A DNA stretch of 64,000 bases from CAWCAW01 sp963714125 (lineage in GTDB: Bacteria; Actinomycetota; Acidimicrobiia; Acidimicrobiales; UBA8190), in contig OY970234.1 of the NCBI GenBank assembly GCA_963714125.1, positions 2,914,001 through 2,978,000 of the forward strand, read 5' to 3'. The position numbers were made by a program, and so were the translations under genes. How positions within the stretch are numbered: the first letter of the stretch is position 1; each line of letters opens with the position of its first letter. Positions 41,535 to 49,753 of this stretch are shown here, piece after piece. Below the pieces are notes generated by a model. It saw nothing but the letters and a program-made list of their open reading frames with translations. It had not been told where the DNA came from and searched no databases.

Positions 41535-42509
41535 ATGGCACTGCGCAGCGCGTTCACGGAGTTGTTCGGCATTCGATCGCCCATCGCGTTGGCACCGATG
41601 GGCGGCTCGGCCGGAGGAGCGTTGGCGGCGGCGGTTTCCAACGGCGGCGGTCTCGGACTCGTCGGTGGCGGCCGGGAAGTCACGGCCTGGTTGGAACGCG
41701 AGCTGGCCTTGGCAGCAGCGTCCTCCGCACAACCCTGGGGAGTCGGTTTCCAGTCGTGGTCGACCTCGGTCGACGTCGTCTCCCACGCCTTGGAGTTCGA
41801 GCCGCACGTGGTCATGTTGTCTTTCGGTGATCCTCGACCACTGGCCCCCGCCGTAGCGGCGGCTGGCGTCGCATTGATCATCCAGGTCACCAGTCGCGCT
41901 GAGGCCGAAGTAGCCATCGACCTCGGCGCCGACGTGATCGTGGCGCAAGGAACCGAAGCCGGGGGCCACAGTGGCACGCGCGCCACGCTTCCCTTTGTGC
42001 CGATCGTGGTCGACATGGCGGGGTCCACACCGGTGCTGGCCGCGGGTGGCATCGCCGACGGACGAGGCATCGCGGCCGCCTTGGCCCTCGGGGCCGCCGG
42101 CGCCTTGGTGGGAACGCGGTTCCTGGCTACTACCGAGGCCTTGATCGCCGCCGAGGACGTCAAGGCCATCCTCGATGGTCGAGGAGAAGACACCGAGCGC
42201 AGTCGTGTGCTCGACATCGCCCGGGGCGCACCGTGGCCCCAGCGCTATCCGGCGCGCACCCTTCGCAACGCGTTCCTCGATGAATGGCGCGGGAGAGAAG
42301 AGGAGCTCGAAGCAGACGATGAGGCGAAGGCTGCCTATCGGGCCGCGGCGGCACGGGGAGATGTGGGCGTCGTTCCCATATGGGCGAGTGAGGCCATCGA
42401 TCTCATCACCGATATTTCTTCAGCCTCGGCACTGGTCGAGCTTCTGGCTAAGGAAACCGAAGAAGCGCTCGTACGAGCCGGTCACGCCGTGGTGTCGGGA
42501 CGAACCTGA
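41535..42509 (+). CDS. Nitronate monooxygenase-like FMN enzyme
   Basis: A 324-residue TIM-barrel flavoprotein. Family blocks: SPIALAPMGGSAGGALAAAVSNGGGLGLVGG, VAQGTEAGGHSGTRATLPF (phosphate and active-site loop with histidine), and ILAAGGIADGRGIAAALALGAAGALVGTRFLAT. It fits the 2-nitropropane dioxygenase/nitronate monooxygenase family, which oxidises alkyl nitronates with FMN, though many members have other roles. The stop lies 33 bp from the true end of the convergent cupin. Confidence 0.88.
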   Translation: MALRSAFTELFGIRSPIALAPMGGSAGGALAAAVSNGGGLGLVGGGREVTAWLERELALAAASSAQPWGVGFQSWSTSVDVVSHALEFEPHVVMLSFGDPRPLAPAVAAAGVALIIQVTSRAEAEVAIDLGADVIVAQGTEAGGHSGTRATLPFVPIVVDMAGSTPVLAAGGIADGRGIAAALALGAAGALVGTRFLATTEALIAAEDVKAILDGRGEDTERSRVLDIARGAPWPQRYPARTLRNAFLDEWRGREEELEADDEAKAAYRAAAARGDVGVVPIWASEAIDLITDISSASALVELLAKETEEALVRAGHAVVSGRT

Positions 42510-42541
42510 TCGGCAGGCGTCCGTAGGCGACCGCAGCCCAG

Positions 42542-42951
42542 TCAGCGGGGCCGGTGCTCGGTGCCGATGCCCGGAGTGATGAACAGGCCGTCACCATGCC
42601 GGTCACGTCAGCGGTGTGCCATACGCCCGGCGGATTAATGGTCGCCTCACCGCCTTGCAGGGTGATGGTGCGCACCACCCCTTCGATCTCCTGATGCAGC
42701 GTGATGGTGCCCGTCACGCACACGACCAGCTCGTGGCCTTCGGGATGGACTTCCCACGTATCCCACGACTCGTCGAAGGTGTACATGGAGACCAAGCGCC
42801 CTTCGGCGCCGTCGCCGCCGTGGCGCTCGCTGTAGCGCTCGTACCAGTTATCCGCCTCGGAAAATGGCGGCTGGGGAATGACCGTGGCACCCAGTCCCAG
42901 GTGGACGGGGCTTCGTTCGAGGCGAAACCTCGAGCCTTCGCTCACCACCAC
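42542..42951 (-). pseudogene. Cupin gene with a single-base frameshift
   Basis: A small single-domain cupin: YTFDESWDTWEVHPEGHELVVCVTG (first cupin motif), then GEATINPPGVWHTADV. Near 42586-42589 the frame breaks. In the current frame the protein runs on as an unlike tail and stops at 42448, inside the convergent monooxygenase gene. In the next frame the DNA reads LFITPGIGTEHRPR and stops at 42542, the usual end for this family. Restoring one C in the run encoding TAL joins the two, so one base has been lost, through mutation or assembly error. Confidence 0.75.
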
Positions 42952-43019
42952 AGTCTGTCACCTGGGGCCGCTTTCACGCGTGGGCGTCGGGGCCTTCGGG
43001 CGTGGGAGAGTGACTGTTC

Positions 43020-43502
43020 ATGACCGACGCCACCTTCCAACCGCTCAACAATGCTGAACTGGCGCCGTGGCTGGTGGAAAGCCAAAAGGGATACATCGCT
43101 GATCGGATGGACGCTGGCGACACCTTGGCCGAGGCCACCGCCAACGCCACCGCTTCCATCGAGCGCCTGTTTCCAGGAGGCCAGCCCGCGGCCGGCCAGC
43201 TCGTGGGGCGGGTGATGTGCGAGGGCGCACCCGTGGGCGAGCTTTGGGTCGGCCCGGCGGGCCATGACCCGCAGCGTTGGTGGGTATGGAGCGTCGAGGT
43301 GTACGAGTCCCATCGAGGCCAGGGACACGGGCGCCAAGCCATGCTCTTGGCTGAACAGCTGGCGCGTGACAACGGGGCTACGAGCCTCGGGCTCAATGTG
43401 TTCGGTTATAACCGCGTGGCCCGGAACCTGTATTCGTCGTTGGGCTACGAGGAAAGCTCGGTCCAGATGCGCAAGGCGCTTTCTAAACCCAGCCCGAGTT
43501 AG
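43020..43502 (+). CDS. GNAT-family N-acetyltransferase
   Basis: A 160-residue acetyltransferase. The acetyl-CoA loop is VEVYESHRGQGHGRQAMLLAE, the RGxGxG/A-type motif A near residues 95-112, followed by GATSLGLNVFGYNRVARNLYSSLGYEE (motif B). N-terminal residues 10-60 are helical. Acceptor unknown; proteins with the FGYNxxARxLYxxxGY block often act on amino groups of small molecules or proteins. The stop overlaps the convergent Ddn-like gene. Confidence 0.9.
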   Translation: MTDATFQPLNNAELAPWLVESQKGYIADRMDAGDTLAEATANATASIERLFPGGQPAAGQLVGRVMCEGAPVGELWVGPAGHDPQRWWVWSVEVYESHRGQGHGRQAMLLAEQLARDNGATSLGLNVFGYNRVARNLYSSLGYEESSVQMRKALSKPSPS

Positions 43503-43918
43503 CTGGCGACCTTCTCCAAGATGACGACGGGGATCTGGCGATCTGTCTGGCGCTCGTAGTCGGCGAAGCCCGGGTAATCCGCCTTTTGCTTGGTCCAGAT
43601 GCGCTCGCGCTCATCGGGGCCGGCCACTCGGGCCCGCACCTTGTACGTGTCGGTGCCCACCTCGACGGTGGCCTCGGGATGGGCCACCAGGTTGTGGTAC
43701 CAGTCGGGGTTGGTGGGAGCTCCCGCTTTGGAGGCGAAGACGGCCATGGTGTCGCCCTCGAGCGGCTGGTACATCATGGGGTTGACGCGCTCGGCCCCAC
43801 TGCGCGCCCCCGTCGAGTGCAACAGCAACAAGGGGGCTCCTTCGAAGTTTCCACCCACCAGGCCACCGTTGGCCCGGAACTCTTCGATGATGGGGGTGTT
43901 GAAGTCGTGCATGCTCAT
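43499..43918 (-). CDS. Ddn-like F420-dependent nitroreductase family protein
   Basis: A 139-residue split-barrel protein: PIIEEFRANGGLVGGNFEGAPLLLLHSTGARSGAERVNPM, YQPLEGDTMAVFASKAGAPTNPDWYHNLVAHPEATVEVG. This is the deazaflavin-dependent nitroreductase pattern, using reduced F420 to reduce quinones or nitro compounds. It is the last of a seven-gene minus-strand run, 22 bp after the FKBP gene. Confidence 0.9.
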   Translation of the reverse strand: MSMHDFNTPIIEEFRANGGLVGGNFEGAPLLLLHSTGARSGAERVNPMMYQPLEGDTMAVFASKAGAPTNPDWYHNLVAHPEATVEVGTDTYKVRARVAGPDERERIWTKQKADYPGFADYERQTDRQIPVVILEKVAS

Positions 43919-43940
43919 GTTGGTTGCTCCGTAGGTCGAT

Positions 43941-44567
43941 TCAGTTGGTGGGCGGGGCGATGGACTTCAGGTCCACCACAAAGACGAGTGTCTCGTTGGC
44001 CCCAACGGCAGGCGGGCTGCCGTTGGCTCCGTATCCAAGGGCCGGCGGGATGACGATCTCGCGACGCCCTCCGACCTTCATGCCCTCGATGCCCTGGGCG
44101 AAGCCGGGCACGACGCCGTTGAGGGGGAACGACGACGCCATGCCGCGTGACCAGCTCGAGTCGAAGTCCGCACCCGTGGCGTAGTCGGCCCCTACGTACT
44201 GGACCACCACGGTGTCAGCGGCGGTGGCCGTGGCACCGGTGCCCACCACCAGATCCTTGGTCTCGAGGCTCGAGGGCGCCGCCGTGGTTCCCATGCTGAT
44301 GGTCGGCTCCACCTTCAAGTTGGTGGCATTGCCAATGGCCGGCACCGTCCCCCCCGACGTCGATCCGGCCGGAGGTGACGTGGTCGCCTCCGTGTTCGAC
44401 GGCGACGATGTCGAGGGCGTGCTGCTCGAACAGGCCGCCAACGTCAGTGCCACCGCCAGCGTGGTCACGGCTCCGACGGCGCCGCGCCGGACAAGGCGGC
44501 GGTGGGCAGGCACTCGGTCAGCGAGTGAAACGAGGTTGGACCGACGGTCATTGAGCACGACGAGCAC
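43941..44567 (-). CDS. FKBP-type peptidyl-prolyl isomerase lipoprotein
   Basis: A 208-residue exported lipoprotein. Signal peptide with lipobox LTLAACSSS (cysteine near residue 46), a Ser/Thr linker, and a C-terminal FKBP domain (about residues 100-205: VVGTGATATAADTVVVQYVGADYATGADFDSSWSRG, PGFAQGIEGMKVGGRREIVIPPALGYG). It would catalyse proline isomerisation outside the membrane. Within the run it abuts the nucleosidase gene with one intervening base. Confidence 0.9.
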   Translation of the reverse strand: MLVVLNDRRSNLVSLADRVPAHRRLVRRGAVGAVTTLAVALTLAACSSSTPSTSSPSNTEATTSPPAGSTSGGTVPAIGNATNLKVEPTISMGTTAAPSSLETKDLVVGTGATATAADTVVVQYVGADYATGADFDSSWSRGMASSFPLNGVVPGFAQGIEGMKVGGRREIVIPPALGYGANGSPPAVGANETLVFVVDLKSIAPPTN

Positions 44568-44568
44568 C

Positions 44569-45273
44569 CTAATCGCCGCCGCTCAGCGCGTGGAGCACCG
44601 CCGCGGCCGCGGCGGCGGCGGCCACCTTGGTACCGCGCCCGAGGTCCCGCAGTTTCCCGATCTGGCCGGGTCGCATGGCCAGGTACTTGGCGATCTTGCG
44701 CATGTCAGGACTGCCGTCGGGGCGCAGGAGCCCAAGCACGGCATCATCGACGGTGGCCTCACCCACATGATCGCTGATGGACCGAAATACCGACAGGGGC
44801 ACTCCTTTGGCGGCGCACACGGCGGCCACGGCCGAGGTCTCCATGTCGACGGCCAACACGCCACGGGCGCGTAGCGCGGTGATGTCGTCGGGGCCGAACA
44901 AGGTGTCGGAGGTGACGAGCACACCGCGAGCGACGTGTGCCCCCATGGCGACGGGCCGGTAGTCGGCCCCGTGGCGATCCGTCACTTGCTCGGGCACCAC
45001 CACGTCGCCGATGTCAAGGGCACCGTCCACTCCCCCGGCGATACCCATGACGATGACGCGATGCGCACCGAGCTCGTCCACAACACGGCGGGTGACCTCG
45101 GCAGCGCGCGTCATGCCGATGCCGGTGATAGTGGCGACCACATCCGTTGTTCCGCACCTTCCTCGGTAGACGGTGTCGGTGCCGAATGCCTGGCGCGATA
45201 GCGACGAGGCGGCCAGAAACGGCCGCAGCTCCGACACCATGGGTGCCAGCACCGCCGTCAGTTCTCCGGTCAC
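44569..45273 (-). CDS. MTA/SAH nucleosidase-like phosphorylase-fold protein
   Basis: A 234-residue PNP/UDP-phosphorylase-superfamily enzyme: VLAPMVSELRPFL, ITGIGMTRAAEVTRRVV, VIVMGIAGGVDGALDIGDVVVPE, VLAVDMETSAVAAVC (substrate-binding ME), FRSISDHVGE (catalytic aspartate). It resembles methylthioadenosine/S-adenosylhomocysteine nucleosidase, which removes adenine. The C-terminal third is longer and Ala-rich. The GTG start overlaps the SDR stop (GTGA), so an ORF start at 45312 is rejected. Confidence 0.82.
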   Translation of the reverse strand: MTGELTAVLAPMVSELRPFLAASSLSRQAFGTDTVYRGRCGTTDVVATITGIGMTRAAEVTRRVVDELGAHRVIVMGIAGGVDGALDIGDVVVPEQVTDRHGADYRPVAMGAHVARGVLVTSDTLFGPDDITALRARGVLAVDMETSAVAAVCAAKGVPLSVFRSISDHVGEATVDDAVLGLLRPDGSPDMRKIAKYLAMRPGQIGKLRDLGRGTKVAAAAAAAAVLHALSGGD

Positions 45274-46019
45274 GGCTTCTCCATCGACTCGACGGGGTCG
45301 ATGGGCGACCACAGCGAGACCCCGCCGTCGGCGGACAGTACCTGTCCGGTCACCCAGTCGAGCCCGAGTAACGCCACAATGGCCTGCGCAACCCCATCGG
45401 CGGTGCCTACCGCGCCCAGCGCGCTGCGCTGGGCCACGCGCTGGCGATAGCCGGGCAAGCGGTCGGTGGTGGCGAACATGGGCGTGTCGGTGGTCCCCGG
45501 CGCCACCGCGTTGACGCGGATCCCGGCCGGCCCGAGCTCACGCGCCGCCACCTTGACGAGCTCGGCCACCGCCGCTTTGGACGCGCTGTAATGGCCCATC
45601 ATGCGGTCGACGAGGAATCCCGAAATGGACGTCACCGCCACCACCGCCCCTCCCCTGCCACCGGCCACCATCGTTTTGGCCACCTCGCGCAGACAGAGGA
45701 ACGTGCCCCGCAGGTTGATACCCATGACGCGGTCCCATTCGGCCGTGGGCATATCGACCAACGCGCTGAAGCCCCCCACGCCGGCGTTCAGGACGGCCAC
45801 GTCGATACCGCCGAGCGCCTCGGTAGCTCGGGCGATGGCGGCGACCACCGCGCTCTCCTCGGCGATGTCGCACGCCAGCTCCAACTGGGCGCGCTCATGA
45901 CCGGGGTAGAGATCGATATTGACGACGCGCGCGCCGGCGTCGGCCAGCAGGTCCACCGCGGCGCGGCCGATGCCGCTCGATCCTCCCGTGACCACCGCGC
46001 CGGTGCCGTGCAGATTCAT
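45270..46019 (-). CDS. Short-chain dehydrogenase/reductase
   Basis: A 249-residue SDR: VVTGGSSGIGRAAVDLLADAGA, VLNAGVGG, serine in VTSISGFLV, catalytic YSASKAAV, VAPGTTDTPMFATTDRLPG and the end VTGQVLSADGGVSLW. Dinucleotide-dependent oxidation of an alcohol or the reverse; substrate unknown. It is the fourth gene of the minus-strand run, separated from the hydrolase by 25 bp and overlapping the nucleosidase by four bases. Confidence 0.9.
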   Translation of the reverse strand: MNLHGTGAVVTGGSSGIGRAAVDLLADAGARVVNIDLYPGHERAQLELACDIAEESAVVAAIARATEALGGIDVAVLNAGVGGFSALVDMPTAEWDRVMGINLRGTFLCLREVAKTMVAGGRGGAVVAVTSISGFLVDRMMGHYSASKAAVAELVKVAARELGPAGIRVNAVAPGTTDTPMFATTDRLPGYRQRVAQRSALGAVGTADGVAQAIVALLGLDWVTGQVLSADGGVSLWSPIDPVESMEKP

Positions 46020-46044
46020 CGTGCCCTCTTCATCGTGCCCTCAC

Positions 46045-46896
46045 TCACACGCCGTCGAACTCGGTGAGAAATCCCTCCACCTCGTCGGCTACCTGGGGCC
46101 ATTCGAGGGGAAGGCAGTGTCCGGTGTCGGGCACTTCGCTGAGCTGCACGCGGCCCAGGCCGGCCGCCCACGCCTCGCGGGCGAGGGGCGGCACGAGGAC
46201 GTCCTGCTCGCCGACGACCACCAGCGCCGGCACGCCGATGCGGCCTATGCGATCTGCCAGCTTGGCGGACTGGAAATGGGGCGCTTGCCACCCCAGGCGG
46301 GCCGCCCCGGCCAGGCCGGCGAACCACAGGAGCTGCTGCTCTTCGGTCATGTCGTCGGGTAAGGCAGCCATGGCCGCCTCGCCGTCGGGCTCGGCGAACA
46401 ACAGCCGGCGCGCCTCACCGAATCCACCGACGCCCCGAGGGGCCACCGCCCCGAAGAATGGCGCGATGGCCAGGCCCGGCACATGCAGCCCCAAGGGCGA
46501 CACCAACACGAGCTTGCCCACCCTGTCGGGATGACGCAGGGCGAGTTCGGTGGCGAACCACCCGCCGATGCTGTGGGCGACGATGTCGACACGACCGAGA
46601 CCAAGAGCATCGAACACATCGACGAGGTGCCAGGCGTAATCCTCGACGTCATCGAGCTGAAGGGCGCCGGTGCTGCCGTTGTAGCCGGGCAGCGCGGGGG
46701 CAACCACAGCGAAGCGATCGCACAACCGGGATAGGAACGTCGTCCACTGCGTCCCGTCGAAGTTGGCGTGAATGTCGCACAGCCCGTGCAGGTACACCAC
46801 CGCGTCACCGGCTCCGCCACTCAGCACGGTGACCTCTTTACCGGCCACCGACAGTGTGGCGCGCGCCGGTGCGGCGCGTGGGTCGAGAGTGTTCAC
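46045..46896 (-). CDS. Alpha/beta hydrolase
   Basis: A 283-residue hydrolase: VVYLHGLCDIHANFDGTQW (oxyanion), IVAHSIGGWFATELALRHP (nucleophile serine elbow), LVVVGEQDVLVPPLAREAW (acid), PDTGHCLPLEWPQVADEVEGF (histidine). All three triad residues are visible. The layout matches esterase or carbon-carbon hydrolases. It overlaps the luciferase-like gene by four bases, so its substrate may come from that enzyme. Confidence 0.88.
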   Translation of the reverse strand: MNTLDPRAAPARATLSVAGKEVTVLSGGAGDAVVYLHGLCDIHANFDGTQWTTFLSRLCDRFAVVAPALPGYNGSTGALQLDDVEDYAWHLVDVFDALGLGRVDIVAHSIGGWFATELALRHPDRVGKLVLVSPLGLHVPGLAIAPFFGAVAPRGVGGFGEARRLLFAEPDGEAAMAALPDDMTEEQQLLWFAGLAGAARLGWQAPHFQSAKLADRIGRIGVPALVVVGEQDVLVPPLAREAWAAGLGRVQLSEVPDTGHCLPLEWPQVADEVEGFLTEFDGV

Positions 46897-48092
46897 CTCG
46901 TCTGTCCCTGCGAGGCGAAGTACACCTCGGCTTCCTCACGCACGTAGGGCACGACTTCGGTGGCATAGAGATGCATGGACTTGGCGGTGAGTTCGGGAGG
47001 AAGCGACCCGAATTGGAGAAGGGCGAGGACCGTGCCCACACCGAGCTCCTTGACGAACCTCAGGAGACGCTCGCGTACCGTTTCGGGGCTGCCGATGAGC
47101 GGAGAGCGCCGCCACACCGCCACTTTGGGATCAGTGGGACGGGGCCCTTGGACGAGGCCGCGCAGTTCGGAGAGGAACTGGACCAGCGCCGGTGGCTCGA
47201 TGTAGCCGGGCGGCATCCACACCTTGCCGGGCCCGACGAACCCCGCCGCCAGCGTGCCTTGGAAGTAGGCGAGATGCGGGGCCGCTTCTTCCACGGCCTG
47301 CTCGTCGGTCTCGGCCACATAGACGGTGGCCAGCCAGCCGAGCAGTTCCGGGTCGTAGGCCTGGCCGGCGGCCGCCACCGCTTGGCGGTAGGCGGCGGCC
47401 TGGCGGGCGAAGCTCTCGGGTGGGGCGTAGTACGCCACGCCCATGTAGCCGAAGCCCTTTTCGGCGCAGTACTGAATGGTGCTCGGCGACCCCAGCCCGG
47501 GGATCCATACCGGAGGGTGCGGTTGTTGCAGCGGCCGGGGCCACGGGTTTACGTAGGGCAGTTGGTAGAACTGCCCGTCGAAGCTGAAGGGGCCGGGGCG
47601 CGTCCAGGCTTGGAGAATGAGCTCGACACCTTCTCGGAAGCGAGGGCGGGCTTCGGTGGGGTTCACGTTGGTCGAGTAGTACTCCGGACCGCCCCCGACG
47701 ACGAGGCCCGCGATCAAGCGCCCGTCCGACATCACGTCGAGCATGGCCATCTCCTCGGCGATGCGCGTGGGCGGGTTGTACAGCGGCACGGCGTTGCCGA
47801 GCACGCAGATCTTCACCCTCTCGGTGCGCTGCGTCAGCGCGGCGGCCATCAAGTTCGGCGACGGCATGAGGCCGTAGGCATTCTGATGGTGCTCGTTGAC
47901 CACTACGCCGTCGAGCCCGAGCTCCTCGGCCGCCACCAACTCGTCGAGGTAGCGGCGGTACAGCGCGCTGCCACGGGTGGCGTCGTAGTTGGTGTTGGGA
48001 AGCGTGACCCAGGCCGCTTCGTGATCCCGCAAGAACTGGCGCGGCCCGTCGAGGTACGGCCAGGGCATCAAATGAAAAGAAAAGAAATTCAC
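46893..48092 (-). CDS. Luciferase-like flavin monooxygenase
   Basis: A 399-residue LLM-class enzyme of the longer flavin type: MNFFSFHLMPWPYLDGPRQF, the block RGSALYRRYLDELVAAEELG, VVNEHHQNAYGLMPSPNLMA, VLGNAVPLYNPPTRIAEEMAMLDVMSDGRLIAGLVVGGGPE, HPPVWIPGLGSPSTIQYCA. These features are those of bacterial-luciferase or alkane-monooxygenase-like proteins using reduced FMN (or F420). Overlaps by four bases with neighbours on both sides, the core of a coupled oxidative operon. Confidence 0.88.
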   Translation of the reverse strand: MNFFSFHLMPWPYLDGPRQFLRDHEAAWVTLPNTNYDATRGSALYRRYLDELVAAEELGLDGVVVNEHHQNAYGLMPSPNLMAAALTQRTERVKICVLGNAVPLYNPPTRIAEEMAMLDVMSDGRLIAGLVVGGGPEYYSTNVNPTEARPRFREGVELILQAWTRPGPFSFDGQFYQLPYVNPWPRPLQQPHPPVWIPGLGSPSTIQYCAEKGFGYMGVAYYAPPESFARQAAAYRQAVAAAGQAYDPELLGWLATVYVAETDEQAVEEAAPHLAYFQGTLAAGFVGPGKVWMPPGYIEPPALVQFLSELRGLVQGPRPTDPKVAVWRRSPLIGSPETVRERLLRFVKELGVGTVLALLQFGSLPPELTAKSMHLYATEVVPYVREEAEVYFASQGQTR

Positions 48093-48751
48093 GCGGCGGC
48101 AGCCGCCTCCTCGCGCTCGTCAAGGAAGGCCCACCAGGCATCGGCGGCTTGGCGCGCCGGGGTCAAGATGTCGCTGTCGACACTGGTGATGGCGGCCAGC
48201 GCATCTACCAGCCAGCGGCCGTGCACCTCGTCGACGGTGCCGTGCACGTCCCAGAAGCGGGTGCCCGCCGTGTCGAGGCCGTAGTGGCGACGCAAGCCGT
48301 CCGCCTTAGAGGTGGCAATCTCGGGTGACTGCACCTCGTAGGCGGCCACCCCGGCCAGAGCGGCCACGGCGCCCGCCTTGACCAGCTCGGCGTAGGCGTT
48401 GAGCAGAGCCCGGGTGGCCGACGTCGGCTGAGCGGCGGCATCGGTCGCTGACGGCGCCCCCACGGCCCGGGCGAAATCGTCGAAGAGGTCGAGGTGTGGC
48501 GCCGGCACGCCCCGCTCATCGTCGATGTTGGCCTGCACGATGCGCCTGGCCTCGGGGTCTTCTATCCCGTCGACGACGGCGGCGAGGACTTCAGGCAGGG
48601 CCGCCTCGAAGTACCGGTACTGGGCGGCGTACGCGGCCAGCTCACCGCGATCCAGCTCGCCGGCCTCCCAGCGCCGGTAGAACGGGTGGGTCAACAGGCG
48701 CCGGTCTGTCAGCGCGTCGGCGATGGTGTTGGTGACAGTGATGGAGAGCAT
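48089..48751 (-). CDS. TenA/PqqC-like diiron (HDO-type) oxidase
   Basis: A 220-residue all-helical protein of the haem-oxygenase-like/TenA/PqqC superfamily: LTHPFYRRWEAGELDRGELAAYAAQYRYFEAALPEVLAAV, EARRIVQANIDDERGVPAPHLDLFDDFA, AALAGVAAYEVQSPEIATSKADGL, FWDVHGTVDEVHGRWL. The spacing of Glu/His positions (E..DDE..H..E..H..H) fits the iron-containing redox enzyme group that oxidises small molecules with a diiron site. First gene of the run. Substrate unknown. Confidence 0.85.
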   Translation of the reverse strand: MLSITVTNTIADALTDRRLLTHPFYRRWEAGELDRGELAAYAAQYRYFEAALPEVLAAVVDGIEDPEARRIVQANIDDERGVPAPHLDLFDDFARAVGAPSATDAAAQPTSATRALLNAYAELVKAGAVAALAGVAAYEVQSPEIATSKADGLRRHYGLDTAGTRFWDVHGTVDEVHGRWLVDALAAITSVDSDILTPARQAADAWWAFLDEREEAAAAA

Positions 48752-48795
48752 GCGGCATGGTACCGGGGAACGGGATCACAAGGGAGGTCCACGAC

Positions 48796-49005
48796 ATGTG
48801 CAGAAGCATCATCACCCTGAGGGGCGCCGAGGCGGTGGAAGACGACCAGGTACGCGGGGCCGCCTTGCAGTATGTGCGCAAGATCAGCGGCTACCGGGCC
48901 CCGTCCAAGGCCAACCAGGAAGTCTTCGAGGCCGCCGTCGACGAGGTGGCTCGCGCCACGCGCGCCCTGCTCGACGGCTTGTCGGTGGGGGCTCGCTCCG
49001 CGTAG
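48796..49005 (+). CDS. DUF2277 protein
   Basis: A 69-residue protein beginning MCRSIITLRGAEAVEDDQ, then ALQYVRKISGYRAPSKANQEVFEAAVDEVARATRALLDGL. This matches DUF2277, small conserved proteins of unknown function with an N-terminal MCRSI motif. GGGAGG (48782-48787) supports this ATG rather than longer frames. Divergent from the diiron-oxidase operon. Confidence 0.88.
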   Translation: MCRSIITLRGAEAVEDDQVRGAALQYVRKISGYRAPSKANQEVFEAAVDEVARATRALLDGLSVGARSA

Positions 49006-49051
49006 TTGGCCGGGCCGCTTGGCCGGGCCGCTTGGCCGGGCCGCTTGGCCG
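49006..49051. repeat. 13-bp tandem repeat
   Basis: TTGGCCGGGCCGC is repeated three times with a partial fourth copy, starting directly after the DUF2277 stop codon and ending three bases before the AlkA stop. It is GC-rich and self-complementary (GGCC), so it may also terminate both converging transcripts. Confidence 0.85.
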
Positions 49052-49053
49052 TC

Positions 49054-49671
49054 CTAGCGGTCGTCCATGACGCGCCAGCAGTACCAGGCCACGATGGTCC
49101 GGTAGGGCCGGAACGCCTCGCCGAGAACCAATAGGTCTTTAGGTGAGGGAACCTCGTCGAGCTGCCACGCCGAGGCGAACCCGGCGCGCACCCCCAGGTC
49201 ACCCACGGGCCACACATCGAGGCGACCGAGATTGGAGATAAGGAACATTTCCGCTGTCCACACCCCGATGCCGCGCACCTGCACGAGATGCTCCACCACT
49301 GCCGCGTCGGACAGGCGGCCGATGCGCTCAAGTGAGACCTCTCCACCGGCCACTTTGTGGGAAAGATCGGTGATGGCCGCCGCCTTGGCCGCGCTCAATC
49401 CAGCCGAACGCAGCATGTCGGGATGGGTCAGAAGGACGCGCTGCGGCGTGACCTCACCGCCCAGGACGTCGACAAGCCGACCGTGGATCGAGGCGGCTGC
49501 CTTGCCGGCCAGCTGCTGGTAGACGATGGCACGCACAAGGACCTCAAAACGGTCCCGACCGGTGGATCGCGGCGGGGCGGACATCGGCCCATAGCGTTTG
49601 ATCAGGCCGGCCAGCACGCGATCACGGCGCGCCAGGTCCTTGAGCGCACTCGCCACCTCGGCTCGGGTCAT
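49054..49671 (-). CDS. AlkA-like DNA-3-methyladenine glycosylase II
   Basis: A 205-residue HhH-GPD glycosylase: FEVLVRAIVYQQLAGKAAASIHGRL, LRSAGLSAAKAAAITDLS, the helix-hairpin-helix LVQVRGIGVWTAEMFLI, and the catalytic aspartate in LDVWPVGDLGVRAG. No Fe-S cysteines. It removes alkylated bases to start base-excision repair. It lacks the N-terminal AlkA/Ada domain. Divergent from the histidine kinase gene; the neighbouring 13-bp repeat touches its 3' end. Confidence 0.92.
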   Translation of the reverse strand: MTRAEVASALKDLARRDRVLAGLIKRYGPMSAPPRSTGRDRFEVLVRAIVYQQLAGKAAASIHGRLVDVLGGEVTPQRVLLTHPDMLRSAGLSAAKAAAITDLSHKVAGGEVSLERIGRLSDAAVVEHLVQVRGIGVWTAEMFLISNLGRLDVWPVGDLGVRAGFASAWQLDEVPSPKDLLVLGEAFRPYRTIVAWYCWRVMDDR

Positions 49672-49753
49672 GGGACGTCGAGCTTACGGGCGTAACCTGA
49701 TCGGGTCAGCTGGGTGTGGGTGGACCACAGATCGTGATGACCGGAAAGGGCAC

